Source of the DNA: Yponomeuta sedellus
Lineage: Eukaryota > Arthropoda > Insecta > Lepidoptera > Yponomeutidae
Reading direction: 5' to 3'
Assembly: GCA_934045075.1 (NCBI GenBank)
Contig: OW203723.1
Location: 3,240,577 to 3,304,576 of the forward strand
Length of the DNA: 64,000 bases
Shown: positions 18,796 through 28,740 of the stretch, one piece after another
How positions within the stretch are numbered: the stretch's first letter is position 1
How the letters are laid out: the number at the start of each line of letters is the position of its first letter
Notes under the pieces: generated by a model
Databases searched by the model: none
What the model was told of the DNA's origin: nothing
What the model saw: only the letters and a program-made list of their open reading frames with translations
Position numbers and translations under genes: made by a program

Positions 18796-19023
18796 AAACC
18801 TATTTAGAGGCTAAAAATTCCACCCATACCGGGATTCGAACCCGCGACCTCTGGCTATTCGTGCCAGCGCTCTTTCCAACTGAGCCATGGGCGACTCACC
18901 GGCATCAGTGAAATTTCGAACCTCTTTACAGTTTTCTCTGTGTTACGTACAGGCTCGGGTTCGGGTTCGGGTTCGGGCTCCTTAGCACAGGTTGGTGCAT
19001 TAAAAATAAAAAAATAGTATAAT
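18796..19023 (-). mobile_element. S1 SINE inserted in the foldback left arm, with 12-bp target duplication
   Basis: Flanked by perfect direct repeats CGATATCGATTT at 18784-18795 and 19024-19035. It holds the reverse tRNA-like region (GGGATTCGAACCCG, CCAACTGAGCCAT) and ends with a forward S1 tail (CCTTAGCACAGGTTGGTGCA), so it is a chimaeric or palindromic SINE. The right arm lacks it, which shows it came after the foldback formed. Confidence 0.88.
18957..18977 (+). repeat. Perfect G-quadruplex motif
   Basis: Four GGG runs separated by TTC, i.e. (GGGTTC)3GGG. It lies inside the SINE at 18796-19023, between the tRNA-like block and the tail. Confidence 0.9.
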
Positions 19024-19900
19024 CGATATCGATTTTCAACTATGTGTTATTTTTATGATGATAAGTATAATTGTAAATAAATTATTTTGACATAAAAAAA
19101 ACTACATTAATATACAAATACCTACTAACTCTACTATTAGGTGATATTTTTTTCCTCGGTGCTACTACGCTACTAATTAACATTATTTGATTCAGATAAA
19201 ATGGAATGTTTCTGTAGCTGGCACAAAAAGTACTAGGATTACATGGAGACGTAGGAGTAAATTGTCGTTTTGTAGGGAAAATTTCGGTTTAAGAATAAGG
19301 TGCAATGATTTTGTAGATTTTTAAAGAGGTCCTGAAATCTATAGTTTATTACCAACTTTCGCCTGCATTCCATGGAGGTCTCTGGAATGCAGGCGAAAGT
19401 TGGTAATAAACCATAGATTTCAGGACCTCCTAAAGAATCTACAAAATCATTGCACCTTATTCTTAAACCGAAATTTTCCCTACAAAACGACAATTTACTC
19501 CTACATCTCCATGTAAGCCTAGCACTTTTTGTGCCCGCTACAGAAACATCCCATTTTATCTGAATCAAATAGGTAATGTTAATTAGTAGCGTAGTAGCAC
19601 CGAGGAAAAAAGTATCACCTAATAGTAGAGTTAGTAGGTATTTGTATATTAATGTAGTTTTTTTGTATGCCAATATAATTTATTTACAATTATACTTATC
19701 ATAAAAATAACACATAATTGAAAATCGATATCAACCCTTGTAAGTCCCCACTGCTGGGGCACGGGTGGAGGCAACCTCTTTGGGGCTAATGGTACTAGTG
19801 GGACCAGCCAATCCCAGTTGTACCATCAATGGTACAAAATCGTACAAATGGGATTGTTCAGTCCCAGTTGTACCATCAATGGTATTGTTCAATACTGTTG

Positions 19901-20130
19901 TAATTACAAAATCATAAGATAAGAATATTCTTTAATGTACATAATCATCATCTCCAAGAATTTTAAGATTCATTTCAGTCTTTAATACTAAATGTATGCG
20001 GTGACATGGCATGTGATTTGCTTGTTCCATTGAATTTAAAATTTCCGTACATTCATTTGGGACACGTAGGTACGTACCTACAACTTAGTGGTTTTGTCAT
20101 ATTTCTCATTGTGAGCTGGGGTTCAATATA
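19901..20130. other. AT-rich spacer
   Basis: Nothing recognised. Confidence 0.35.
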
Positions 20131-20488
20131 ATCGATATAAACCCTTGTATGTCCCATTGCTGGGGCACGGGTCTCTTCCTGCACCGCAGGAAGGTTAGGC
20201 CATACTCCACCACGGGGGAAAGTCCGGGTTGGTGGAGGATTATATAAGACAGTGGCAGGCCCTACTGTCAGAAGTTATCAAGCCGCGCATAGGGCCTCTG
20301 ACATACCCTAACGACTGCCATTACATGACAGCCGGCTCCGGCTTAACGTGCCTTGGGAAGCGCGGAAGCGATCGGAAAAATGCCACTAGCGGTGGTGGGG
20401 GATGATCACCTGTCCAGTACCTGCACGCGCCTGTTGTTGCTTAACTCAAGTGATTGATTCCAATCACTATTATTGGTTCGACTATGCT
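20131..20488 (-). repeat. 5S-derived SINE, near full length
   Basis: Same order as at 49231-49603: ACCCTTGTATGTCCC, GCACGGGTCTCTTCCTGCA, GGTTGGTGGAGGATT, AACGTGCC, AATGCCACTAGCGGT, then a degraded 5S block (GATCACCTGTCCAGTACC) and GTGATTGATTCCAATCAC. Confidence 0.82.
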
Positions 20489-20821
20489 GGAGTGCAACCT
20501 ATTTTTGTTCAGCTTCTTGGTTTCTCTAACCAAGCAGTTTCTCTAACTGCTTACAATTGAATTGACCCTAATGTACCTATCTCTCTCACCTTCCACTTCG
20601 GTACAAAATTAGCCTGCTCTCAGCTCAGCTCTCTCTTACTATCAGTTGATTATACATGATTTGTACTTAAGTTCAATGAAGATGTACCTATTTTAACGTT
20701 TTTTTAATGCCTTATCGGAGAAAGTACATCATTGCTCATTAGAATCTTCATCGATATTATATCTTGTCTGTTACAGAAAGGCGAAACCAACTCTTTTGCT
20801 GAAAATAACATAATATTTTTC

Positions 20822-21062
20822 AAAAACCTATTTAGAGGCTAAAAATTCACCCATGCCGGGATTCGAACCCGGAACCTCTGGCTATCCGTGCCAGCGCTCT
20901 ACCAATTGAGCCAATGGGCGACTCACGGCATCAGTGAAATTTCGAACCTCTTTACACTATTCTCTGTATTACGGCATGGGTGAAATTTTTAGCCTCTAAA
21001 TAGGTTTTTAAATTTGTTCCTTAGCACGGGTTAGTGCATTAAAAATAAAAATAGTATAATAA
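20822..21062 (-). repeat. S1 SINE with palindromic (head-to-head) structure
   Basis: The first half is a reverse S1 (AAAAACCTATTTAGAGGC, GGGATTCGAACCCGG, CAATTGAGCCAATGGGCGAC, CTCTGTATTAC). It then switches to a forward S1 tail (GGCATGGGTGAAATTTTTAG, CTCTAAATAGGTTTTTAAAT, TTAGCACGGGTTAGTGCATT). The same switched structure occurs at 18796-19023, 46808-47216 and 50283-50400. Confidence 0.8.
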
Positions 21063-21144
21063 TATTTTTCGGTTGGCAAGTCAAAATCTAGACGACGTTA
21101 GGGGATTCGGCGGTATTTCGTTTGCGGGTGTCGATCTTTATTTT

Positions 21145-21340
21145 AGATGTAGATATATAGAGAGGGCTTTATTCCACAACCAGAAAAGACGAACAACATC
21201 CATGGTTTCTTAAATCCAAATAATGTTATACAATTGTCTGATTGATTGTATAAAATTGGTCTTATCGCTTAGAGCGATCACTTCCAGACAACTTTTGGAT
21301 TGAGTGTATTGCGTGAAGGTTTTAGCGAGCATTTTAACGA
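21145..21340 (-). repeat. Repeat F5 (LINE/SINE 3' end), reverse copy
   Basis: Contains GGCTTTATTCCACAACCAG, TCTTATCGCTTAGAGCGATC and CTTCCAGACAACTTTTGGAT. F5 recurs at 23178, 26188, 28475, 32735, 52415, 54776 and 59515. In the sense direction the GATCGCTCTTAGCGAT part can form a small hairpin. The parent element is not identified. Confidence 0.7.
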
Positions 21341-22750
21341 GTGGATATGCAAGAAAAATCATATGGTTGTTGTGGTTGACCTGGCATTTGCTGTGCTTAC
21401 CTACCTCCCTACCTTTAAAACTATAGGGAAACCAGGAAATGCGTCGTAAAAGGCTTATGTTTTTATCGCAGCGCAAAAAATATCGCTTAGAACTGAAATC
21501 TACCCTCAAAAGGCTTACTGTCGTTGTACTCCATCGCCAAGCAATAAAATAAATTGAGATGGACAAAAAGTCTGATACGATGGCTTATCTTTATGCCGTC
21601 CCAACCGGCAATACATAGGTACGGGAACTCGGGGAAATCCGGGCCTAATACGCCTTATTGGATGGACCCTTATTTCTGTGTTGTTTACAAAGCGTCGATA
21701 TACAATTTCCTGTTCTTAAACGCACGATAAATCACGCACAGCTGAATAGAAGGTTGGCTTCGCGTTGCCCGACGCAACGTAGAATTTTGCGGGGTGCAAC
21801 CCTTTAGTATATACTATAAGGTGCAACCACGCATGTAATTTACAACCAGCTGCACGTTCCAGCACAGACAAATATGTGTTCACAGAGCATTTTGGGGACT
21901 AGGTTTTTTTAAATTTATTTATCATAGATTTATCTGATAAATTGATGACGTCTCTAAGCTTTAATCTGATGCCTCTATATTCCAATAAGGTCCGATTGAA
22001 AAAGTAGGTTGTTTTTAAGGCCAGGTATCCACTGAGTTGATTTTTACTTCTTTTAAGCTGCTCCAGCTGTCAAATGGATACAAATTTTGACACTTTGACG
22101 TCGTCTAAATGCTTAACTCGATAGAGTGGAATGTTACGTAATAGAAAGGCTGGACTAAATAGAGGTTCGAAGATTGTTATGACGTCACAGTAATTGGCAG
22201 TTTTCAGTGAGTCAGACAAGCACTTAATCTGCGGGTTTGCTAAAGGGCATTCGAATGGCAGCCGGCGTGGTGACCGGGTCATCTATCTCCCTCCAAAATG
22301 GTTGAGACTTACGATGGCCGCTGCTTGTACACGAACAGCACTTACTAAAGACAAGTTATTGATGACAATAATGGAATCTTATCATACGTATAGGTGTCAC
22401 CGTATCACCATAAGTGCCTACGACGGATTGACATTTTCCAACGCCGAAATATGTGAACACAGTTGTGTACACAGCAGACTTCTTACGTAAAACACTTAAA
22501 TTAGTACTCTATTTGTGTAGCCCTGCCTACGTATCTAAATAAATAAAATTACCTGCAACACGTCACATTACGCAAGCTAAGCGCTTTGATCACGAAATAT
22601 CACTCCTACGATCACCGATATTGGAAATAAAAAATCATGCGTAACTTTCAACAAAGGTTATAATGTATTATTATATAATAATATCAGAGCGTTTTCAATC
22701 ACTCAATGGTATTTCTTATTTACGCTCGCGACAAAAAAAGTTCTATTTGA
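21341..22750. other. Intergenic sequence without recognised gene
   Basis: Mixed sequence, somewhat richer in CpG at 22190-22340 and containing one TGACGTCA-type word near 22180. The ORFs at 22194-22490 and on - at 21210-21566 have no recognisable domain or codon signal. Confidence 0.4.
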
Positions 22751-22754
22751 GAGG

Positions 22755-23060
22755 TCCCGTCTGCATACTCGGCATGCGTAGGCAGGCTAGAGCTCTGCAT
22801 CTACGTAATGAGATGATTTATACAGCGGCCAGTGGCATCTTCACTCACACACTAGATGGGTAAAGGGACCACTCGGATGCTGCAGTGCCTGGGTCATGGT
22901 TCTAGATAGTGTAGGCGTGCCCAGCACCTATACCATCTTGACAGCTTAGTCGGCCTAGCCCACAGGAAAGAATATAGTTAATACGTGTGGAGTCAGCCAA
23001 GCCGTAGGTTTCCTCACGATATTTTCCTTCACGATGTGGGCCGCCGGTGTGGGTAAAGGA
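22755..23060 (-). repeat. Interspersed repeat shared with 56560-56830
   Basis: The reverse complement matches 56560-56830: CATCGTGAGGAAACCTACGG, TGGGCTAGGCCGACTAAGCT, GTCAAGATGGTA, CAGGCACTGCAGC, CTAGTGTGTGAGTGAAGATG. The left copy is reverse, the right one forward. No ORF. Confidence 0.7.
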
Positions 23061-23093
23061 GGTAGGTGTTATATTTAATATATTATTCTAAAA

Positions 23094-23605
23094 ATCTCGT
23101 GTCACAGTGTTTGTTATCTAACTCCTCCGAAGCGGCTTCACCGGTTTTTCTGAAATGTTCTGTCTGCATTTGGTAGGTCTGAAGGTTGTCAGGAAGAGAT
23201 AATTTTTAGCGAAAAGGCCGCCGTATGTACTCTTAGGTTAAGAAATATCTGAGTAATGTAACTTTTTATGTACAATAAAGTGTTCTCTATCTATCTAATT
23301 GAAATGGCAAAACAACGCTTGCGGAGTTAGCAAGTCTGCTAGGTATATAAAAATCTCGTCATATTCTTTATTAACGAAATCCTCGGGAACAGCTTCCCCA
23401 CTTTTTACAAAATGTTCTGTGCATATTTAGGAGGTCTGAGAATAGCTCGTAGGCTAATCAATATGGATGCGGCAAGCTGAAGACAGGGTGCTATGGCGCT
23501 CATTAGGGGAGGGCTATCCAGCAGTGGACGACATCATACAGCTTGAAGAAGAAGAAGAATTTATATGGCAAAACAACGTTTGCGGGGTCGGCTAGTTTAT
23601 GTTCA
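23094..23605 (+). repeat. Two tandem F7 repeats, each interrupted by another repeat tail
   Basis: F7 half-sequences (TCTCGTGTCACAG...GCGGCTTCACCGGTTTTTC, AAATGTTCTGT, GGTCTGA) occur at 23094-23177 and again at 23345-23460. Each ends in GGCAAAACAACGYTTGCGGRG (23310-23330 and 23567-23600). Copy 1 is split by F5 (23178-23301), copy 2 by an F8 tail (23465-23560, with GGGGAGGGCTATCCAGCAGT and a GAA run). Confidence 0.6.
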
Positions 23606-23692
23606 AAACATTGTATACAGTAACTTTCTAAAAAAACCAAAGAATTAAGAAAAACTCAACATCTCGAAGCGCTTAAAGCCTAGTCTAATCAA

Positions 23693-25635
23693 TCACATAA
23701 TATAAGCATTACAGATCCCTCTTTGGTTGCTAACCATTTCAATAATTTTTTTTGCATCTGTGGGAGCACCAGTCTCCAGCTCACGCCAACCATTCGGCCG
23801 GCCAGTAACAGCACCCTCAGAAAACTCAGCATTTATTATTCCAACCGAGCCTAGAGAGATCTTCAACCTCTTAAAGAAATTAAAAAATAAGAGCAGCTGC
23901 GGATTTGATGAAGTACCACCTCTCTTAGTAAGAGAGTGTGCGTACGAGTTGGCATTTCCTCTATGTTTCATAATTAACCAATCCTTTTCAGAAGGGGTGG
24001 TACCAGATTTACTGAAAATAGCTATAGTCAAACCTTTACATAAAAGCGGCAGTCAAAGGGATTGTAATAACTATCGTCCTATAGCGCTACTCCCTACATT
24101 TTCTAAAATATTTGAGTCGGCCATGTCCAACCGTATATACACATTTTGTGAAAAATTTAGTATACTAAGCGAAAGCCAATACGGATTTCGAAAGGGACGC
24201 TCTACAACTTTAGCAGTAGTCAAGTATATCAACGAAATACTCTCAATAATTAACGATAAGAGACATGCAATCGGCTTACTCTTAGATATGAGCAAAGCTT
24301 ACGATCGTGTTTTGTATAGTGTTCTGTTAAGTAAGCTCCATGGGATAGGGGTGCGAGGTATAGCATATAAATGGTTCGAGTCATATTTAAAAGATCGTAC
24401 ACAATACGTAGAAATAGAAGATTTTGACTCGGCTACTGGATTAATAAGCAAAAAAAGATCTAACAAAACTAAACTAACCAAATCAATACCACAAGGTAGC
24501 GTGATCGGTAGCTTGCTTTTTCTCATTTATATAAATGACCTACCTAGTCTCATAGATACACCATGTACATTATTCGCAGATGATATTTCTCTCGTATTTT
24601 CAGTCCAAAACGAGGAACAAATGGGTGTAGTTTTAAATTCCACTCTAAAAGAACTTTTGTCTTGGCTTGACGATCATAATCTTAAAATTAATCTAGCGAA
24701 AACTAAACTAATGCAATTTAGACCCTATCAAAAACGCCCTATTACCATAAAATATCAATTCGATAAAACTCCCTTAGAAATCGTGGATTCACACAGCATA
24801 TTAGGTATAACGCTTGATACCAACTTAAATTGGAAATATCATATCAAAAAAGTTTCCAGCAAACTTTCCAGTTTTATTTACGCCCTTTCTGAGCTAAAAA
24901 AAACTACAGATTTAAAAACAACCATATGCGCCTATTACGCTTACGCACAGGCCTGGCTCCGCTATGGAATAATATTATGGGGCAACAGCACTGACGCAAA
25001 TCAACTGCTTACCTTACAAAAAAAATGCATAAGAGTTCTTGCTAATGTTGACTCCAGAACAAGTTGCAAACCCTACTTCAAAGAATATAAAATACTCACG
25101 CTGACATCAATTTACATTTTGGAATTGTGCATGTTTGTAAGGAGTAACCCAAGCTTGTTTCCGCACCACACGCGCCCAACAGGTTTAAGACCTCAGGCTC
25201 GGCTAGCTACGGTCACATCTAAATTAGAACTAGTAAACTCTGGCCCTCTTACAATGGCGGCTAAAATCTATAATAAACTGCCAGAAAATATAAAAGATAT
25301 AAAGAAATTACATATTTTTAAAGCTAAGATTACGCAATATTTAATAAATAACAGCTATTATACAATAAATGAGTATTTTAATAATAAGTTAAATGAATGA
25401 AATAATTTAATGAAATAATACGATTGAATAATGTACTGGAATAATGTAATGTAATGGAAATTAAGAATGAAATTGTAAATAAGTTTATACATATCTGTAA
25501 ATATATAGTTTAAGCAAAGTTGTAGTGCCCTTACAGGGTGTCATGAAGAACTAGAATTACTTATTAATATTATTACCACCTGTATTATTACCATGACATG
25601 CAATAAATAAATGATTATGATTATGATTATGATCA
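23693..25635 (+). mobile_element. CR1-like LINE, 5'-truncated
   Basis: It starts abruptly inside the linker upstream of reverse transcriptase and has no endonuclease. It ends with 3' UTR and a (GATTAT)n tail at 25612-25635. A 5S-derived SINE begins directly at the tail (25632). Confidence 0.85.
23727..25400 (+). pseudogene. Non-LTR reverse transcriptase fragment (CR1/Daphne-like)
   Basis: The frame runs for 557 codons to the TGA at 25398-25400 and holds a near-complete reverse transcriptase domain: FDEVPPLLVRECA, KPLHKSGSQRDCNNYRPIAL, ESQYGFRKGRSTTLAV, LLLDMSKAYDRVLY, KSIPQGSVIGSLLFLIYIND and catalytic FADD near residue 282. The C-terminal region has TMAAKIYNKLPENIKDIKKL, common in CR1-group elements of Lepidoptera. 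The start codon called here (TTG at 23727) is an artefact. The real frame enters from upstream as SLVANHFNNFF and is shifted at a run of eight T around 23746-23753, where seven would keep the frame. With no endonuclease and no start it is dead, but the RT part is otherwise fresh. Confidence 0.85.
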
Positions 25636-25947
25636 CTTGAGGTAAGCAACAACAGGCACGGTAAGGTGCAGGATGGGTGACAGTCCTGTGACTACCGCTA
25701 GTGGCATTTTTCCGAGCGCTTCCGTGCTTCGCAAGGCACGTTAAGCCGTTAGTGCCGGCTGTCATGTAATGGCAGTTGTTTAGCCATCATGTCAGAGGCC
25801 TCATGGGCGGCTTGATAACTTCTGACTAAGACCCGCCACTGTCTTCCAATCCTCCACCAACCCGGACTTGGCCCCCGTGGTGGAGTATGGCCTAACCTTC
25901 CTGCGATGCAGGAAGAGACCCGTGCCCCAACAGTGGGGACATAACTT
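25632..25947 (+). repeat. 5S-derived SINE, forward copy
   Basis: The head GATCACTTGAGGTAAGCAAC, then GGTGCAGGATGGGTGACAG, matches the 5S rRNA internal control region. The body follows (ACCGCTAGTGGCATTTTTCC, GCAAGGCACGTTAAGCCGTT) and then the tail (CCGTGCCCCAACAGTGGGG). Confidence 0.88.
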
Positions 25948-26187
25948 ACGTCCGTGAAAATATCGTTCGCATAGTTTAACTTGGACAATCGACTGATTGT
26001 TATAACCTGTATCTGCTTAACAGAATACGGTCGTGTAAACAAATAAGTTTAGCCGATAACTGTTGTGATCAGATCAGGGGCGGATCTTGAATTTGTGGGG
26101 CCCTGGGCTGAAACTACTTAGGGGCCTATCTAGGTACTGAACTATATAGCCATGTCGAAAAACTGCTTCTATAATGATATATTATTA
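25948..26187. other. Spacer with a GGGGCC-type repeat scrap
   Basis: Contains GGGGCGGATCTTGAATTTGT and GGGGCCCTGGGCTG. A similar motif recurs at 26545-26615 (GGGGCCCTGGGCTGCAGCCC, AGATCGGCCCTGGTTGTGAT), suggesting one element split by an F5 insertion. No gene. Confidence 0.4.
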
Positions 26188-26312
26188 TTATATATTCTTT
26201 ATTGCACAAAAAACATACATATTCATTAAATCTACTCAATTAGTAGTAGTTCAAAAGGCGACCTTATTGTTGTTGTAGCAATCTCTTCCAGGCAACTTTT
26301 GGGTGAGAGAGG
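26188..26312 (-). repeat. Repeat F5, reverse copy
   Basis: TATTCTTTATTGCACAA, GGCGACCTTATTGTTG and CTCTTCCAGGCAACTTTTGG match F5. Confidence 0.6.
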
Positions 26313-27390
26313 AATCAAAATAGTGATATATATTATAATGTAAAAAAATCAATAAAATTATTTTATTTATTTAAGTATTATGAATTAGTAAAAGAAATTG
26401 ACAGGTTAATTCAATTCATAAAAGTATGCAATTTTTCATCAATGTTTTCTTATGACGTTATCACGTAAAAATATCGTCCGTAAACCGACTTCACAGAGAA
26501 TCATTTTTTTAATTCAAATTATTGCCTACTATGTTTAGCGGGATCTGGGGGCCCCTTGTAACCTCGGGGCCCTGGGCTGCAGCCCAAGCAGCCCTTAGGT
26601 AGATCGGCCCTGGTTGTGATCGCTTGTGTTTGGAGTGTTTGTTTTTATTCTACCTACAAAAGTGCGCTGCCGATAGTATACTAACAAATTATTACAACAT
26701 ACAATTACCCACTTATGGAACTATTGTCTACTTAAATAATAATTTAAACTGTTGCTATTTTATAAGCTCGTGCTATACTATACTAAACTATAATCAGCCC
26801 ACATCAACCCACTGCTGGGCATAGGCCTCCTTTTTACTGCGCCATTCCTCACGTCCTGTGCTAATCTGATCCATCTCTGACCCGCAACCCTCACGTCTGA
26901 GTGCTTAGTGCGAGTTTGACAGATCCAATCGAATAACTTTAAATAGATTTAGATACATAGACTTCATTGCACAACCAGAAAAAAAGAATTAAAAAGATTT
27001 TTCATAACTTAAGACTGTGATAGGAAGGAAAGTGTTCCTACACTCAGTGGACATAATTATACCCAACAGAGTCAAATTGTTAACTGAGTCAAAAAGCATG
27101 CTCTCATATGATTCGGTATCTATTTATTTACCTAAATGTAATAAGAGAGTATTACTGAGTCCGCCCGAAAAATAAATTAGTAGTAATAATTGTATTTATA
27201 ATAATAATGTAAAAAGTTAAAGTTTAGTCGGTTTGTGAGTCGTTTCAACTCACGTTTAATTCTAAGCATTCCTATCAGTTTAAAAAGTGAAACCTGTTAT
27301 TGGCCTTACTTATTAGCTATTACTTTAAGTTTTAAAACTCTGTAACGCTGTTACTTTTGTGAATAAAATAAAATAAATAAATCCATAGAC
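26313..27390. other. AT-rich intergenic sequence
   Basis: No gene recognised. Short scraps occur: ACCCACTGCTGGGCATAGGC at 26807 (an insect repeat end) and part of F5 near 26945-27010. Confidence 0.4.
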
Positions 27391-27393
27391 CCA

Positions 27394-27622
27394 CACGAAC
27401 TATTCTTCCCGAGGGTGTCGTAAAAGGCGACTAAGGACCACAAACCGGGGGGTGGGCAGCAGCGCCCCCTGCAGTACAATTCCACCGAACTGCGATCCCC
27501 AACCCGCATGCCCAGCGTGGGGATTATGGGCATTACCCCCTATGATAGCACAACGTGGCGCTCTTTAGGGGAGGGCTATGTCCAGCAGTGGACTAGTATA
27601 GCCTGACGATGACGATGACACG
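27394..27622 (+). repeat. Repeat F8 (RTE-tailed SINE-like), copy 1
   Basis: GAGGGTGTCGTAAAAGGCGA, CCGGGGGGTGGGCAGCAGC, CCCGCATGCCCAGCGTGGGG, then GGGGAGGGCTATGTCCAGCA. Nearly the same 225 bp occurs at 34226-34449. The 3' part can code for the end of an RTE-type ORF (..LGEGYVQQWT), so it may use RTE machinery. Confidence 0.75.
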
Positions 27623-28474
27623 CACTAGTGTAAAAAAATGTACAATAAATGTGGTAAAATATTTGTTTCGTTATTGTTTTAATGTAATAGGCAGGCCGCG
27701 AGACACCGACCTGGGGTAAGTTTTTTAATTGTAAATGTAGAATTTGAATGATTCAAATTCATGATTTTAATGATTTTAGGTTTTTATTTGTATAATAATA
27801 TAATAATTTTTTTTAATTGGTATGTATCTATAGGCGGGAAAATGTTATTAGCTCTTAGTAACCTATTTCTTCTACTGGCATCATTTTGTAAGTTGATGGT
27901 TGTCCAAACTGTAAAAATAAAATGAAATTAAAATAACTAAAATAAAAATAATAAAGCCTTTTATTCCGAAGTTTTTTATAGTTTTTCTTTTGTACAAGTT
28001 GGTTCTAGTACACTAATCACATTAAATCCCTAACTTCGGTGTGCTTTACGCCATAGGCCTCCGTACAAGGATGTTTTAGTTTTGCCTCCGTAGCTTCTTC
28101 ATTTTAGTTTACGTTACATTAATTAGTTACGTTAGCAAGTTATTACAAATTACATATAATATTTTATATCGCATGTTATTGAGATAACAAGCTGCTGCAG
28201 TGGGTTTCATTTTGATTTTACTCGTTACAAAATAGTTGGTGTTAGGTATAAATAAACATTTTCATTTCAAAATCAAACCACAGATTGAATCTCTACCTAC
28301 GACGACGAATCGATGCTACGCCTCGTAGTTATGCACGCTACAATATTGCTACGAGTGCTACGAGATTTGCTACGCTTGGCTTAGGCTGGACTATTTGCAT
28401 CCTCGACCATTAAATTGTACACTGTACAGCCCCATGCAGTTTGATTATTTTTGCAATTAAAAGATTGTTAAATT
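27623..28474. other. AT-rich intergenic sequence with a CTACG-rich patch
   Basis: No gene recognised. At 28290-28385 there are many GCTACG/CGTAG words in both orientations (for example GATGCTACGCCTCGTAGTT), which could be part of an old inverted-repeat element. Confidence 0.35.
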
Positions 28475-28590
28475 AAGAATATTCTTTATTGTACACCAGG
28501 AAAAAACAAAAAACAATTACAAAGGTACAGAACAATTGGCGGCCTTATTGCTTAGCGCAATTTCTTCCAGACAACCTACGATGGAGACTT
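28475..28590 (-). repeat. Repeat F5, reverse copy
   Basis: ATATTCTTTATTGTACACCAG, GGCGGCCTTATTGCTTAGCG and CTTCCAGACAACC match F5. Confidence 0.65.
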
Positions 28591-28612
28591 GCTTTAATTG
28601 ACCTGAGTCAAA

Positions 28613-28740
28613 TTTGGATTTATTTACCTAATTTTTAGTCCGATTAGGTTTCGCTCTGATACGCAGTGCTTAGTCATCGTGAGTAGAGACTTAGCTTGCG
28701 TCGTCGGTTGCTCAACTCTGACGGAATCCGGCTTTAAGTT
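28613..28740. mobile_element. Foldback-type MITE F10 relative
   Basis: Contains AGTCCGATTAGGTTTCGCTC, shared with 36138-36318 and 45138-45250, and ends with an inverted TCTGACGGAATCCGG. Confidence 0.5.

Larger units (their letters stand above)
18600..19900. mobile_element. Long foldback (giant hairpin) element
   Basis: Two inverted arms of about 500 bp meet at a centre near 19379 (GCCTGCATTCCA, 8-9 bases, TGGAATGCAGGC). The arms match closely base for base through GGTAATAAA, CTACAAAATCATTGCACC, TAGTAGCACCGAGG and the outer GGTACAA..TGGGATT blocks. The left arm is longer because a SINE is inserted at 18796-19023. Both arms carry a 5S-SINE tail (CCCCAGCAGTGGGG). The ORF at 19239-19673 simply crosses the centre and is not a gene. 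Confidence 0.9.

Noticed and set aside
18957..18977. Interstitial telomere repeat
   Set aside because: The unit is GGGTTC, not the insect TTAGG repeat, it is only 21 bp long and it lies inside a SINE.
19239..19673. 144-codon ORF on -
   Set aside because: It spans the centre of the foldback; the frame is a by-product of the palindrome.
22194..22490. 98-codon ORF on +
   Set aside because: No domain or splice context; Cys/His content is not arranged as a zinc finger.
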